The notes below the pieces were generated by a model. That model was not told where the DNA came from. It ran no database searches and was given only the letters and a program-made list of their open reading frames with translations. From positions 62,001-126,000 of the forward strand of contig NZ_JBALHR010000002.1 in the NCBI RefSeq assembly GCF_036964905.1: a stretch of 64,000 nt of DNA, in the 5' to 3' direction. The DNA is from Gemmobacter denitrificans. Its GTDB lineage: Bacteria; Pseudomonadota; Alphaproteobacteria; Rhodobacterales; Rhodobacteraceae. This document shows positions 34,687 to 43,338 of this stretch, one piece after another; the first letter of the stretch is position 1; each line of letters begins with the position of its first letter. Position numbers and translations under genes: made by a program.

Positions 34687-36516
34687 ATGAGCCAAACCCC
34701 CGATCCTGCCATTCTGGCCTTTCTGGAATCCGTCCATCCTTATGACAGCCTGCCGCGGGACGAAATGGCGCGCGTCGCCCTTTCCTTCAGCCGCAGGGAT
34801 TATGCCAGCGGGGAAGAAGTTTATCACGCAGGCGAACCGCTGCGCGGCATCTATCTGGTCAAGCGCGGTTCGGTCGAGGTGCTGGATGGCTCGGGCGTGA
34901 TGGTGTCATTGCTGGGCCCGCGCAACAGTTTTGGCGAACGCGGGTTGATGCGTGACGGGCTGGCCGTCACCACTGCCCGCGTGACCGAAGATGCTGTCCT
35001 GCTGTTGCTGCCGACCGTGGAATTCCGCCGCCTGATCGCCGGCTTTCCGGCCTTTGAACGGTTCTTCAACCGGGGTCGGGGCAGCGCCGAGGCGCGGCGC
35101 AACGATCTGGCCTTGCAGAAAGTGTCGGACCTGATGGCGCGGGTGCCGGTGGTGATTGGCCCCAGTGAAAGTATCCGCGCCGCCGCCGAGCGGATGCGCG
35201 ATGCGCATGTGTCATCGCTGGGCGTGGTGGAGGGGGACAGGTTTCTGGGCATCGTCACCACGCGCGACATGACGAACAAGGTTTTGGCCGGGGGGCTTGA
35301 TCCGGCGCAGCCGGTTGCGGGGGTGATGACGCGCGATCCGGTCAGCCTGTCGCCGCAGGATCTGGGGTCGGATATCCTGCATGTGATGCTGGAACGGCGC
35401 ATCGGCCATTTGCCAGTGGTCGAGGACGGGCGACTGGTCGGAATGGTGACCCAGACCGACATTACCCGGTTTCAGGCCGTCAGTTCTGCCCAACTGGTGC
35501 GCGATGCCGCACAGGCGCAGAATGTGGCCGAAATGGCGGCGGTGACGGCCCGGATCCCGCGGCTGCTGGTGCAGCTGGTGGGCGGGCACAGCGCGCATGA
35601 GGTTGTGACGCGCCTGATCACCGATATCGCAGACACCGTGACGCGCCGCCTGCTTGCGCTGGCCGAGGTGGTACTGGGGCCTGCTCCGGTGCCCTTCGTC
35701 TGGGCAGCCTGTGGCAGCCAGGGGCGGCAGGAACAGACCGGCGTTTCGGATCAGGACAATTGCCTGATCATCGACGATGCGGCCACGGACGATGACATGG
35801 CCTATTTTGCCCGTCTCGCCCGGTTCGTCTGTGACGGGCTGAATGCGGTGGGCTATGTCTGGTGTCCGGGCGACATGATGGCCACCAACCCGCGCTGGTG
35901 CGCCCGGCAATCGACCTGGCGGGGCTATTTCCAGGCCTGGGTGCACAAGCCCGATCCGATGGCGCAGATGCTGGCCAGTGTGATGTTCGACCTGCGCCCG
36001 ATTGGCGGGCAGGCCTCGCTTTTCCGCGATTTGCAGATCGAAACACTGGCCATGGCGGCACAGAATTCGATCTTTGTCGCCCATATGATTGCCAACAGCC
36101 TGAAACACACGCCGCCACTTGGCCTGCTGCGCGGCTTTGCCACCATCCGGTCGGGCGAACACAAGAACCAGATCGACATGAAGCACAATGGCGTTGTGCC
36201 GGTCACCGATCTGGGCCGGGTCTATGCGTTGATCGGGCAGATCGAGGCCGCGAATACCCGCGCGCGGCTGGAAGCGGCCGAAGCGGCGGGGGTCATTTCC
36301 TCATCCGGTGCGCGCGACCTGATCGAGGCCTATGACCTGATCGCCCAGACCCGGCTGGAAAATCAGGCCCGGCAAATCCGCGCGGGCGGCAAGCCTGACA
36401 ATTTCCTGCCCCCTTACGATCTGTCCGACTTTGAACGCAGCCACCTGCGCGACGCCTTCGTCGTGGTGCGCACCATGCAATCCGCCATCGGTTCGGCCCG
36501 TGGCGCAAGAACCTGA
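34687..36516 (+). CDS. cNMP-binding / CBS-pair / DUF294 nucleotidyltransferase-like signalling protein
   Basis: A 609-aa cytoplasmic regulator. Domains in order: cyclic-nucleotide-binding-like (about 12-125, RGIYLVKRGSVEVLDGSG), two CBS repeats (about 150-265, SSLGVVEGDRFLGIVTTRDM and HLPVVEDGRLVGMVTQTDI), a DUF294 nucleotidyltransferase-like domain (about 290-430; CGSQGRQEQTGVSDQDN keeps the GSxxR and DxD-like pattern), and DUF294_C (about 460-605). This type is commonly found beside VC_2705 symporters and a DnaQ-like exonuclease, as here. The start at 34687 is preferred over 34678 because AAGGA lies at the right distance. Confidence 0.88.
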   Translation: MSQTPDPAILAFLESVHPYDSLPRDEMARVALSFSRRDYASGEEVYHAGEPLRGIYLVKRGSVEVLDGSGVMVSLLGPRNSFGERGLMRDGLAVTTARVTEDAVLLLLPTVEFRRLIAGFPAFERFFNRGRGSAEARRNDLALQKVSDLMARVPVVIGPSESIRAAAERMRDAHVSSLGVVEGDRFLGIVTTRDMTNKVLAGGLDPAQPVAGVMTRDPVSLSPQDLGSDILHVMLERRIGHLPVVEDGRLVGMVTQTDITRFQAVSSAQLVRDAAQAQNVAEMAAVTARIPRLLVQLVGGHSAHEVVTRLITDIADTVTRRLLALAEVVLGPAPVPFVWAACGSQGRQEQTGVSDQDNCLIIDDAATDDDMAYFARLARFVCDGLNAVGYVWCPGDMMATNPRWCARQSTWRGYFQAWVHKPDPMAQMLASVMFDLRPIGGQASLFRDLQIETLAMAAQNSIFVAHMIANSLKHTPPLGLLRGFATIRSGEHKNQIDMKHNGVVPVTDLGRVYALIGQIEAANTRARLEAAEAAGVISSSGARDLIEAYDLIAQTRLENQARQIRAGGKPDNFLPPYDLSDFERSHLRDAFVVVRTMQSAIGSARGART

Positions 36517-36525
36517 GGACTGTGA

Positions 36526-37044
36526 ATGATCTTCGAATTTCTGGCCGCGATCTCTGCCGCATTCGGTGCTGCTGGCATTGTGCTGCTGCTGCGCAAGCTG
36601 GTTCCGGGCCTTCCGGCATGGTCGATGCCTTTTGGTGCGGCAGTGGGGCTGATCGGCACCACGGTCTGGCTGGAATATGACTGGTTCAACCGGGTGTCGG
36701 GCGAATTGCCTCCGGGCTTTGCAGTGGTCTGGACGGATGACCGGCCGCAATCGCTGCGGCCCTGGAGCTTTGTGGCGCCGCTGACCACGCGTTTTCTGGC
36801 GATGGACACCACGAAACTGGCCCCGCATCCGGCGCAGCCGGACCTGAAGCTGGCGCCGGTCTATACTTTTGCCCGCTGGCGGCCCGTGGAGGACGGGTTT
36901 CTGGCGGTCGATTGCGCCGGGTCGCGGCGTGTACCGATTGTGGCCGGGGTGGAAATCACCGCGGAAGGCGTGCTGACCGGGGCGGAATGGCTGCCGATGC
37001 AGGCCGATGATCCAGTGATAGGGGCTGCCTGCCGGGAGGGTTGA
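36526..37044 (+). CDS. Hypothetical membrane-anchored protein
   Basis: A 172-aa protein not assigned to a family. Two N-terminal hydrophobic segments (about 2-22 and 30-50) are followed by a soluble domain of about 120 residues, which includes DDRPQSLRPWSFVAPLTTRF and an RWRPVEDGFLAVDCAGSRR stretch. It is packed between the DUF294 gene (9 bases) and the response-regulator gene (1 base), so it probably belongs to this regulatory operon. Confidence 0.7.
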   Translation: MIFEFLAAISAAFGAAGIVLLLRKLVPGLPAWSMPFGAAVGLIGTTVWLEYDWFNRVSGELPPGFAVVWTDDRPQSLRPWSFVAPLTTRFLAMDTTKLAPHPAQPDLKLAPVYTFARWRPVEDGFLAVDCAGSRRVPIVAGVEITAEGVLTGAEWLPMQADDPVIGAACREG

Positions 37045-37045
37045 A

Positions 37046-37435
37046 ATGGCCGAAGGGGGGAAGGCCCACCGCATCCTTGTGGTGGAGGACGAGGACAACA
37101 TCGCCATCGCGCTGAACTATCTGATGACGCGCGAAGGCTATCAGCATGACCGCATCGCCAATGGGGCCGAGGCGCTGCCGCGTATCCGCGACACCCATCC
37201 CGATCTGGTGCTGCTGGATGTGATGCTGCCCGAGGTTTCGGGCTATGAGATCTGTCAAGGCGTGCGGCTGGATCCGTCGCTGGCCGATGTGAAGATCCTG
37301 ATGATGACAGCACGCGGATCGACCATCGAACGGCAAAAGGGCATGGCGCTCGGGGCGGATGGGTTCATCTCCAAGCCTTTCGAGTTGAAGGAACTGCGTG
37401 CCGAGGTGCGGCGCCTGCTGGTCGGCGAGGGGTAA
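37046..37435 (+). CDS. Single-domain response regulator (CheY-like)
   Basis: A 129-aa receiver domain with no output domain. Key residues are present: acidic pair E14/D15, phosphoacceptor D58 (LLDVMLPE), T88 (MMTAR) and K110 (SKPFE). It sits 3 bases before the membrane PAS-exonuclease gene, which has a histidine-kinase-like layout but an exonuclease end. Its cognate kinase is therefore not obvious here. Confidence 0.92.
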   Translation: MAEGGKAHRILVVEDEDNIAIALNYLMTREGYQHDRIANGAEALPRIRDTHPDLVLLDVMLPEVSGYEICQGVRLDPSLADVKILMMTARGSTIERQKGMALGADGFISKPFELKELRAEVRRLLVGEG

Positions 37436-37438
37436 TCC

Positions 37439-39496
37439 ATGCTGCACCGGCTGAGCCTGCGGCTGCGTATCTTCCTGATCTTTGCCGGGCTGGCGGCGGG
37501 GGCACTGGCGGGGCTGACCGGCGGGCTCGTCTTCGGCTATCGCAGCCTTGGCACGCCGGAAACGCTGAATGCCTTTGTGCAGGTCGGGTTGCTGGCGGGC
37601 ATGGTGGTGCTGGGTCTGGTGACCTGGGTCTGGTATCTGTTTGACCTCAATGTCGCGAAACCCATCGACATCCTGTCAGGTGCGCTGCGTGCCCGCGCCC
37701 ATGCCCATGTGACCGGCGACATGGATACGGCGATTGCACGCTATCTGGGCGATCTGGCTCCGGCGGCGACGGCTGCCGCGGCAAGTCTGGCGGAAACCCG
37801 AAATGCGCTGGCCGAGGCCGTGGCCCGCGAAACCACCCGGCTGGCAGCCGAAAAGGCACGGCTTGAGGCGCTGCTGTCCGATGTGCCGGTCGGGGTGCTG
37901 CTGTGCAGTGCCGATCATCAACTGGTGTTTTACAACGGCCCGGCACAGGCGTTGCTGGGGGGCGGGGCGGCCCCCGGGTTGGATCGGCGGCTGTTCGAAT
38001 ATCTGCATGATGGCCCATTGCGCGAGGCGCATGACCGGCTGATCCGTCTGGCAGATGCCGATGCGGCATCCGATGTGCTGTGCACCACGCGGGGCGGCGC
38101 ACGGGTTCTGGCTGCACGGATGCGGCTGCTGGAGGCGAGGTGCTATGTGCTGACGCTGCGCGATGTGACGGCCGATCTGGCGGCGCGGGCCCAGAACCGG
38201 GCCCTGCTGGCCGAGGTGTTTGACCGCGTCCGCCGACCGGCGGCCAATCTGGGGGCGCTGTTCGGGGTATTGCCCGAGGGCGAACCCTTGCCGCCCGAGA
38301 TGGAACGTGCCCTGCGCGACGAGGTGGCGCGATTGGGCGCCGCCGTCACCGACCTGACCCGCCGCCATGATGAGGGCGGGACCGAAGCCCTGCCTTTGGC
38401 GCCGATCCGGGCCAGCGATCTGGCCGACGGGATCGTGGCGCGACTTGCGGCAGGGGGGATTGCCGTGGACCTTGGGACGGTCGCACCGCTGCTGCTGCGC
38501 TGCAACGGCTTTGAAATCGTGGCCCTTGCCGGGCATCTGGGCGCGGAACTGGCGCGGCATGGTGCGGAAGGGCTGCATCTGGATCTCGCCGAGGCCGGGG
38601 CTGATGCGCAGTTGCGTCTGGGTTGGCACGGCGCGCCGGTGCCGCTGGCCGAGATGGATCGCTGGTTGGAAGCGGCTGCCGATCCCGATCTGCCGGACCG
38701 GACCGGCCGCGCGGTTCTGGCCAGCCATGGCACTGATCTCTGGCCCGAAACCCGCGATGGACGGGCGGCGCTGGTCCTTCCGCTGCGGGCTGCGCGTCGC
38801 GTCGGGCCGCGCCCGCCCCCGATCCCGCGTGCCGTGGTCTATGATTTCGACCTGCTGTCCAAGGCGCGCAATGCCGCCGTGGCCGATACCCGGCTGGAAG
38901 ACCTGACCTATGTGGTCTTTGACACCGAAACCACGGGTCTGCTGCCCGCGCAGGGCGACCAGATCGTGCAGATCGCTGCTGTGCGCATCGTGAATGGCAA
39001 ACGGGTGGCGGGCGAGGTGTTTGACACGCTGGTGAACCCCCGCCGGAGCATCCCGCCGGGATCGACCGCCGTGCATGGCATCACCGAGGCGATGGTGGCC
39101 GATGCGCCGGGAATTGCCGAGGTGGGCCGGGCCTTCCATCGCTTTGCCGAGGGTGCGGTTCTGGTGGCCCATAACGCGCCCTTCGATCTGGAATTCCTGC
39201 GGCGACAGGAACAGGCCATCGGTGCGCGCTTCGATCATCCGGTGCTGGATACGGTGCTGTTGTCAGCGGTGATCTATGGCCAGCACGAGGTGCACAGCCT
39301 TGACGCGCTGACCCACCGGCTGGACATCACCATCCCCGAAGAGGCCCGCCATACCGCCATCGGGGATACGGTCGCCACGGCAGAGGCGTTCCTGAAGCTG
39401 ATGCCGATGTTGCGGGGCAGGGGGCTGGCCACCTTCGGCGACGTGGTGGCCGAAATGCGCCGCCACGGGCGGCTGTTGAAGGACATGAACGGCTGA
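37439..39496 (+). CDS. Membrane PAS protein fused to a DnaQ-like DEDDh 3'-5' exonuclease
   Basis: A 685-aa protein with an unusual composite layout. Two membrane helices (about 10-30 and 40-60) and a HAMP-like linker are followed by a PAS-like segment (about 140-215, VPVGVLLCSADHQLVFYNG), then a region about 240-450 laid out like a histidine-kinase module but without a convincing H-box or ATP-binding N/G boxes. The C-terminal exonuclease (about 488-675) has a complete DEDDh set: D495, E497 (FDTETTG), D583 (PFDLEF), H638 and D643. It ends the regulatory set downstream of the symporter. The exonuclease is probably active; its substrate and the sensed signal are unknown. Confidence 0.85.
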   Translation: MLHRLSLRLRIFLIFAGLAAGALAGLTGGLVFGYRSLGTPETLNAFVQVGLLAGMVVLGLVTWVWYLFDLNVAKPIDILSGALRARAHAHVTGDMDTAIARYLGDLAPAATAAAASLAETRNALAEAVARETTRLAAEKARLEALLSDVPVGVLLCSADHQLVFYNGPAQALLGGGAAPGLDRRLFEYLHDGPLREAHDRLIRLADADAASDVLCTTRGGARVLAARMRLLEARCYVLTLRDVTADLAARAQNRALLAEVFDRVRRPAANLGALFGVLPEGEPLPPEMERALRDEVARLGAAVTDLTRRHDEGGTEALPLAPIRASDLADGIVARLAAGGIAVDLGTVAPLLLRCNGFEIVALAGHLGAELARHGAEGLHLDLAEAGADAQLRLGWHGAPVPLAEMDRWLEAAADPDLPDRTGRAVLASHGTDLWPETRDGRAALVLPLRAARRVGPRPPPIPRAVVYDFDLLSKARNAAVADTRLEDLTYVVFDTETTGLLPAQGDQIVQIAAVRIVNGKRVAGEVFDTLVNPRRSIPPGSTAVHGITEAMVADAPGIAEVGRAFHRFAEGAVLVAHNAPFDLEFLRRQEQAIGARFDHPVLDTVLLSAVIYGQHEVHSLDALTHRLDITIPEEARHTAIGDTVATAEAFLKLMPMLRGRGLATFGDVVAEMRRHGRLLKDMNG

Positions 39497-39789
39497 CCGT
39501 CGGCGTCTGTCTGCGCTTGTGGGCTCGGCAGTGCCCTGTCCGAACGCCTGCATCTGTCGGCCGGACAGCGATGCAGAAGGGCACGAAAGGCCATTTCGCT
39601 GGCACGAGGAGCAATGCCGATTTCCCGTCTGCACCCCATGCTTCGGGTTGCTGCATGGGCACCCTTCGTGACGCCTGAACCGCTGCTGATATCGCTGCGC
39701 CGCGCCGCTTCTGGGCATCCTCGCTGCTGTCTTGGCAGATATTTTTACTGGAGAAATCCCGTGCAAGACCAATGTCATACAGGGGTGAA

Positions 39790-39804
39790 TGGCAGCCCGT
39801 AGGG
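39790..39804. repeat. attL: displaced copy of the tRNA-Glu 3' end
   Basis: TGGCAGCCCGTAGGG is identical to the last 15 bases of the tRNA-Glu gene. The match breaks after it (TTCACT here against GAGTCG at the tRNA), which marks the edge of the crossover core. Confidence 0.85.
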
Positions 39805-39840
39805 TTCACTTTTTCCCACACCGTTTCAATCGCTTAGGCT

Positions 39841-39900
39841 TGCTAACTGGTGAAAGCCACCCCTTGGGCAACAAAGTCAATTTGCCCGCCCCTGCTAACC
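39841..39900 (+). repeat. Left-end TGCTAAC motifs (possible integrase arm sites)
   Basis: TGCTAAC at 39841-39847 and TGCTAACC at 39893-39900 lie 37 and 89 bases inside attL. The same 8-mer recurs twice at the right end (50039-50046 and, inverted, 50057-50064). Motifs repeated near both att sites are what arm-type integrase sites look like; binding is inferred. Confidence 0.4.
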
Positions 39901-39931
39901 GCCTTCTGGGCCTGAAATCGGGGGATTGGCG

Positions 39932-40879
39932 ATGAGCGGGACACTACTGCCGTATCCGATCACGGACAATGCCGACTTCCGCGCCTGGGCGTTGGACCAT
40001 CCGAGAGCCTTCGCGCTGCTCCGCGAGATCATCTTCCGCTGGCGGGCGTCGAACATCAAGAAGCGGGGCTATCCGGGGCCTTGGTCGGTCTATCCCCGCG
40101 AGCGCTGGGCAGAGTGGGCGGGCATGTCGGTTCCGCAGGTGAAGCGCGAACTGCATCGGCTGGAACAGGACGGTCTGCTGCGACGGGTGCGGGGGAGATT
40201 TCAGGGTTCGACCGTGCGCACCTACTTGCAGCCGACCATGCTCGCGCTGGAACATGCAGGCAAGGCGTCCGACCGTGCGAGGTTGGGGCCGACCGACGAG
40301 CCAATGCAAGCGCCAGTAGCCAAGCCGATAGCTGCGCCAGTCAACGCGCCCGTTCATGTGCCAGTCGGTGAGCCAACCGATTACACTCCCCTTCCGTCCT
40401 CTCCCACGGAAGCCATGAAAACCACTTCAACCAAGAAGGTGCATCCGCACCCTAAGGGAAAGGGGAAGGCCGGGGACGATGTGAACGAACTGAATGTGGG
40501 GAAGAATACTGCAAATATCGACGATCTTGATGAAGATGCTGCGTTTGAACTTCAAAAGGCACAGTGGCTGGAGAAGAAGGCAAAGCTCTTTGAGGCCAAG
40601 TTTCCGAGGCTGACGGGGAAGCATGAGGCCAAGGTCAAGTATCCCGCCGATCTTTACGGCCCAAGGTGGTTTGGCTTTTCCCTCGAAGTCAAGCTGCGGC
40701 TCTACCAGCGGTATCGGACCTACGTCCAGAATTTCTATGACGCGCAGAAGTCTGGATCGTTTGCCGGATCGGCAAAGACACAAGGTGCTGCCGATTGGTC
40801 CAACTGGTCAGATGACGATGACGCGGCGTTTGAAGCTGCCATCGCCAAGAAGAAGACCACCGCCAACCCCACCACCTGA
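39932..40879 (+). CDS. Winged-helix DNA-binding protein of the element
   Basis: A 315-aa protein not assigned to a named family. Residues about 25-110 look like a winged helix (YPRERWAEWAGMSVPQVKRELHRLEQDGLLRRV, with a wing VRGRFQGSTVRTYL). A low-complexity linker follows (about 128-155, repeated AP-V units) and then a basic, disordered stretch. The acidic/helical C-terminal part (about 190-300) ends in DDDDAAFEAAIAKKK. The layout recalls replication-initiator or phage O-like proteins, which is only a suggestion. The ATG at 39932 is preferred over an in-frame TTG two codons earlier. Confidence 0.65.
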   Translation: MSGTLLPYPITDNADFRAWALDHPRAFALLREIIFRWRASNIKKRGYPGPWSVYPRERWAEWAGMSVPQVKRELHRLEQDGLLRRVRGRFQGSTVRTYLQPTMLALEHAGKASDRARLGPTDEPMQAPVAKPIAAPVNAPVHVPVGEPTDYTPLPSSPTEAMKTTSTKKVHPHPKGKGKAGDDVNELNVGKNTANIDDLDEDAAFELQKAQWLEKKAKLFEAKFPRLTGKHEAKVKYPADLYGPRWFGFSLEVKLRLYQRYRTYVQNFYDAQKSGSFAGSAKTQGAADWSNWSDDDDAAFEAAIAKKKTTANPTT

Positions 40880-41145
40880 CCTGTCAGGGACAGAAATCGG
40901 AACTGTTAGACGCGCTGTAACCCGCTGATCCTGCGTGGTTTCGGCGGCGGGTGTGGTGGAAAGACAAGGGAACGTTCCCGGCGGCGACATTCTGTGTGTC
41001 GCTGCCAACCCCCCTCCGCCAACCCGGTTGAGGCGCGGAAATCGGCAGCCTCAGGTGTTCTTTCCTTTCCTTAGGTGGCCATTCTCATACGCTTAATGAG
41101 GGTCTCAAGTCATTGATCCCCCTTCCAAAATCGAAGGAGCGATGG

Positions 41146-42243
41146 ATGACTGACCCCGACCTGATTTCCCGTTTCCGAACTGACCTGATCCAGCGGATCG
41201 CCGCGCAAGAGCGTGTCCCACAGGGACAGACCCTACCGATCTCGCCGTGGCTGGCCATGAGCATGTTGCAAAAGGCCGTTCGCCGGGGCCGTGCCGATCT
41301 GGCGCTGGACGCTGCCGCCACCTTGCTGCGGGATGCCCCCGACCGTCTCTGGCGCAGGCTGGGTGGCATCGCCTTCGAGGATATCGGGCTGGGAAGCCTG
41401 CCGACCGTGGGCCTGACCGTGGCCGCCCTGACCGGAAAGCGGTTCCGGGCTGCCATCGGGGGCGATTGGGCTGTGGCGTCGGTCGTGGTCAAAGCTCTGG
41501 CTGAGGCCCCGAAAAGCCGGGCGACCGATGACCTATTCATGGCCCTGGAAACGCTGCCCGGACTTGCCGACAAGCGCCGCGCCCTTGCCGCCGAGACCAA
41601 TCCCCGCCTGTGGCTGATCGCGCTGACCACCCCGAACCTGCACTGCCGCGCCCTTGCCACCCTGTTCCTCTTGGGCACCGACCGGCCCGGTGGCAAGCTG
41701 CCGGTTCGGCGTGGCGAGGTCGCTTTGGCCTTCGACCTGTTGGATGAACTTGGCACCGCGCCCACGACGCTGGCGATCTGCCGCGAAGGCCATCGCAAGA
41801 CGGCTGAGGCTTTGCCGCCCCTGCTGGCCCTTTTGGCATTGGAAAATGGCCTGCGGGCAGGCACGACCGATGACCCCCTGCCGCCCGAGGTGATGATCGG
41901 CGGGGTTCCCGGCTGGGCGCTCGACACGTTCACCCGCGAGGGCAAGCTGGCCCTGTCCCGGCTGGCAGCGACGCAAGCAGGCGTGGCGGAGTTTGCCCGC
42001 GCAATGCTGCCCCCCGGCCAGCGTGTCGGCTTCCTCGGTCAGGTGCTTTTTCGGGTCGAGGGCGGATTGCTGACCCGCCGCGTCGGGGGCGATCTCTCCG
42101 ACCGCCTCCACGCGCAACTGATGTTCGAGACGCTGAAGGTGGACCCAGAGGCTGCGGTGCAGGCCCTCGACCTGATGCGGCAGGATTTGCCGCTGCTGAA
42201 CCGCATTCGGGCGGGTGTGATGAGGGAGGCTCGGGATGCGTGA
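41146..42243 (+). CDS. Protein with RarA/MgsA C-terminal-like domain, lacking the AAA+ part
   Basis: A 365-aa cytoplasmic protein. Residues about 38-125 (SMLQKAVRRGRADLALDAAA, then LWRRLGGIAFEDIGLG and KALAEAPKSRATDD) follow the pattern of the RarA/MgsA C-terminal region (KSxRGSDPDAALYW, RRLxRxAxEDxGLA, APKSNA). No P-loop or AAA+ domain is present. RarA acts at stalled forks, so a decoy or fork-directed role for this element is conceivable; this is inference. The start has an AAGGAG ribosome site. The 266-base gap before it is non-coding and holds the palindrome GGGAACGTTCCC (40968-40979). The gene overlaps the next recombinase by 8 bases. Confidence 0.65.
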   Translation: MTDPDLISRFRTDLIQRIAAQERVPQGQTLPISPWLAMSMLQKAVRRGRADLALDAAATLLRDAPDRLWRRLGGIAFEDIGLGSLPTVGLTVAALTGKRFRAAIGGDWAVASVVVKALAEAPKSRATDDLFMALETLPGLADKRRALAAETNPRLWLIALTTPNLHCRALATLFLLGTDRPGGKLPVRRGEVALAFDLLDELGTAPTTLAICREGHRKTAEALPPLLALLALENGLRAGTTDDPLPPEVMIGGVPGWALDTFTREGKLALSRLAATQAGVAEFARAMLPPGQRVGFLGQVLFRVEGGLLTRRVGGDLSDRLHAQLMFETLKVDPEAAVQALDLMRQDLPLLNRIRAGVMREARDA

Positions 42244-43261
42244 CGCGGTTCTAACCTCGGATACTCAACCATTATCACGGGTCAACAGGGGCGATCAGGA
42301 GGGCCAGATGGACGAACGTTTTGCAGTTAATTGCAACGCCGATACGTTCCTACACGATGGGCGCGAAACCCTGACCGATGAGGCAACCGACCTTCTGCGG
42401 CACAGCCTCGCCCCGGCCACCGAACGGGCCTTACGAGGTGATCTGACGCACTTCCAAGATTGGGGCGGGTCGCTGCCTGCAACCCCGGCCACGGTCTGCG
42501 CCTATATCGGCGATCATGCGGGGCATCATGCTGTGGCGACCATCCAGCGCCGGGTGGCCTCGATCAGCAAAGCGCACGAAATGGCGGGCCTGCCGAACCC
42601 CTGCCGCGCTGAGATCGTGAACGCCACGCTGCGCGGCCTGCGCCGCAAGCACGGCACCGCCCAGCGACAGGCCAAGCCCTTGATGCGCGATGACCTGCTT
42701 CTGGTTCTGGATAGCCTGGGGGAAACCCTGCGCGACCAGCGCGACCGGGCGCTGTTGCTTCTGGGCTTCGCAGGGGGCTTCCGCCGCTCCGAACTGGTGG
42801 CGCTGGAACGGGCCGACATCGAAACTGTCCGCCAAGGTCTGGTCGTGACGATCCGCCGATCCAAGAGCGATCAGGAGGCGGCAGGCCGCCGCATCGGCAT
42901 CCCCCACGGTCGCACCCGCGATTGCCCTGTTGCGGCGGTTGAGGCGTGGTTGTCTGCATCTGCCATCGACACCGGCCCCCTGTTCCGCCCGATCACCCGG
43001 CACGGCCATGTTGCCGCGAACCCGCTGACCGGGGACGCCGTGAGTGTCCTGCTGCGCGAAAGGCTAACAGCGGCGGGGATCGACCCCGAAGGCTACTCAG
43101 GCCACAGCCTGCGGGCGGGCTTTGCCACCTCAGCGGCACAGGCGGGGGTCTCCACCCTGAAAATCCGGGCGATGACCGGCCACGCCACCGATGCGATGCT
43201 GGCCCGCTACGTCCGCGAGGGCGAACTGTTCACCGGCAACGCGGCGGGGGCGCTGTTGTAG
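42236..43261 (+). CDS. Tyrosine recombinase (second in the element)
   Basis: A 341-aa site-specific recombinase. Catalytic residues are visible: R183/R184 (GFRRSEL), K210, H290 and R293 (HSLR), H316 (GHAT) and nucleophile Y325 (ARYVREG). The N-terminal SAM-like core-binding domain spans about 45-140. Its 8-base overlap with the RarA-C-like gene and a GGGAGG site support the start and translational coupling. It lies far from both att sites, so it may serve another reaction (internal inversion, multimer resolution, or an earlier insertion) rather than the tRNA integration. Confidence 0.88.
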   Translation: MRDAVLTSDTQPLSRVNRGDQEGQMDERFAVNCNADTFLHDGRETLTDEATDLLRHSLAPATERALRGDLTHFQDWGGSLPATPATVCAYIGDHAGHHAVATIQRRVASISKAHEMAGLPNPCRAEIVNATLRGLRRKHGTAQRQAKPLMRDDLLLVLDSLGETLRDQRDRALLLLGFAGGFRRSELVALERADIETVRQGLVVTIRRSKSDQEAAGRRIGIPHGRTRDCPVAAVEAWLSASAIDTGPLFRPITRHGHVAANPLTGDAVSVLLRERLTAAGIDPEGYSGHSLRAGFATSAAQAGVSTLKIRAMTGHATDAMLARYVREGELFTGNAAGALL

Positions 43262-43338
43262 AAGGGTCGCCGACACTATACTTAAAGAAGAACTGACAGC
43301 GGTTTCGACTGCGCTGTAGAAGACCCTCCAGTCCGAAA

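Larger units (their letters stand above)
39497..39931. other. Gene-free stretch spanning the left element boundary
   Basis: Nothing credible is coded in these 435 bases. The part up to 39789 is the old chromosomal sequence after the exonuclease gene. The 15-bp att repeat is at 39790-39804, and two TGCTAAC motifs (39841, 39893) lie inside the element's left end. Confidence 0.6.

Noticed and set aside
39497..39789. Possible small genes between the exonuclease gene and attL
   Set aside because: Frames on both strands are short, motif-free and without ribosome sites; the stretch is best read as old intergenic DNA once joined to tRNA-Glu.
42236..43261. This recombinase as the enzyme responsible for the tRNA-Glu insertion
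   Set aside because: It lies about 7 kb from the tRNA, whereas the other integrase is 57 bases away and oriented toward attR.
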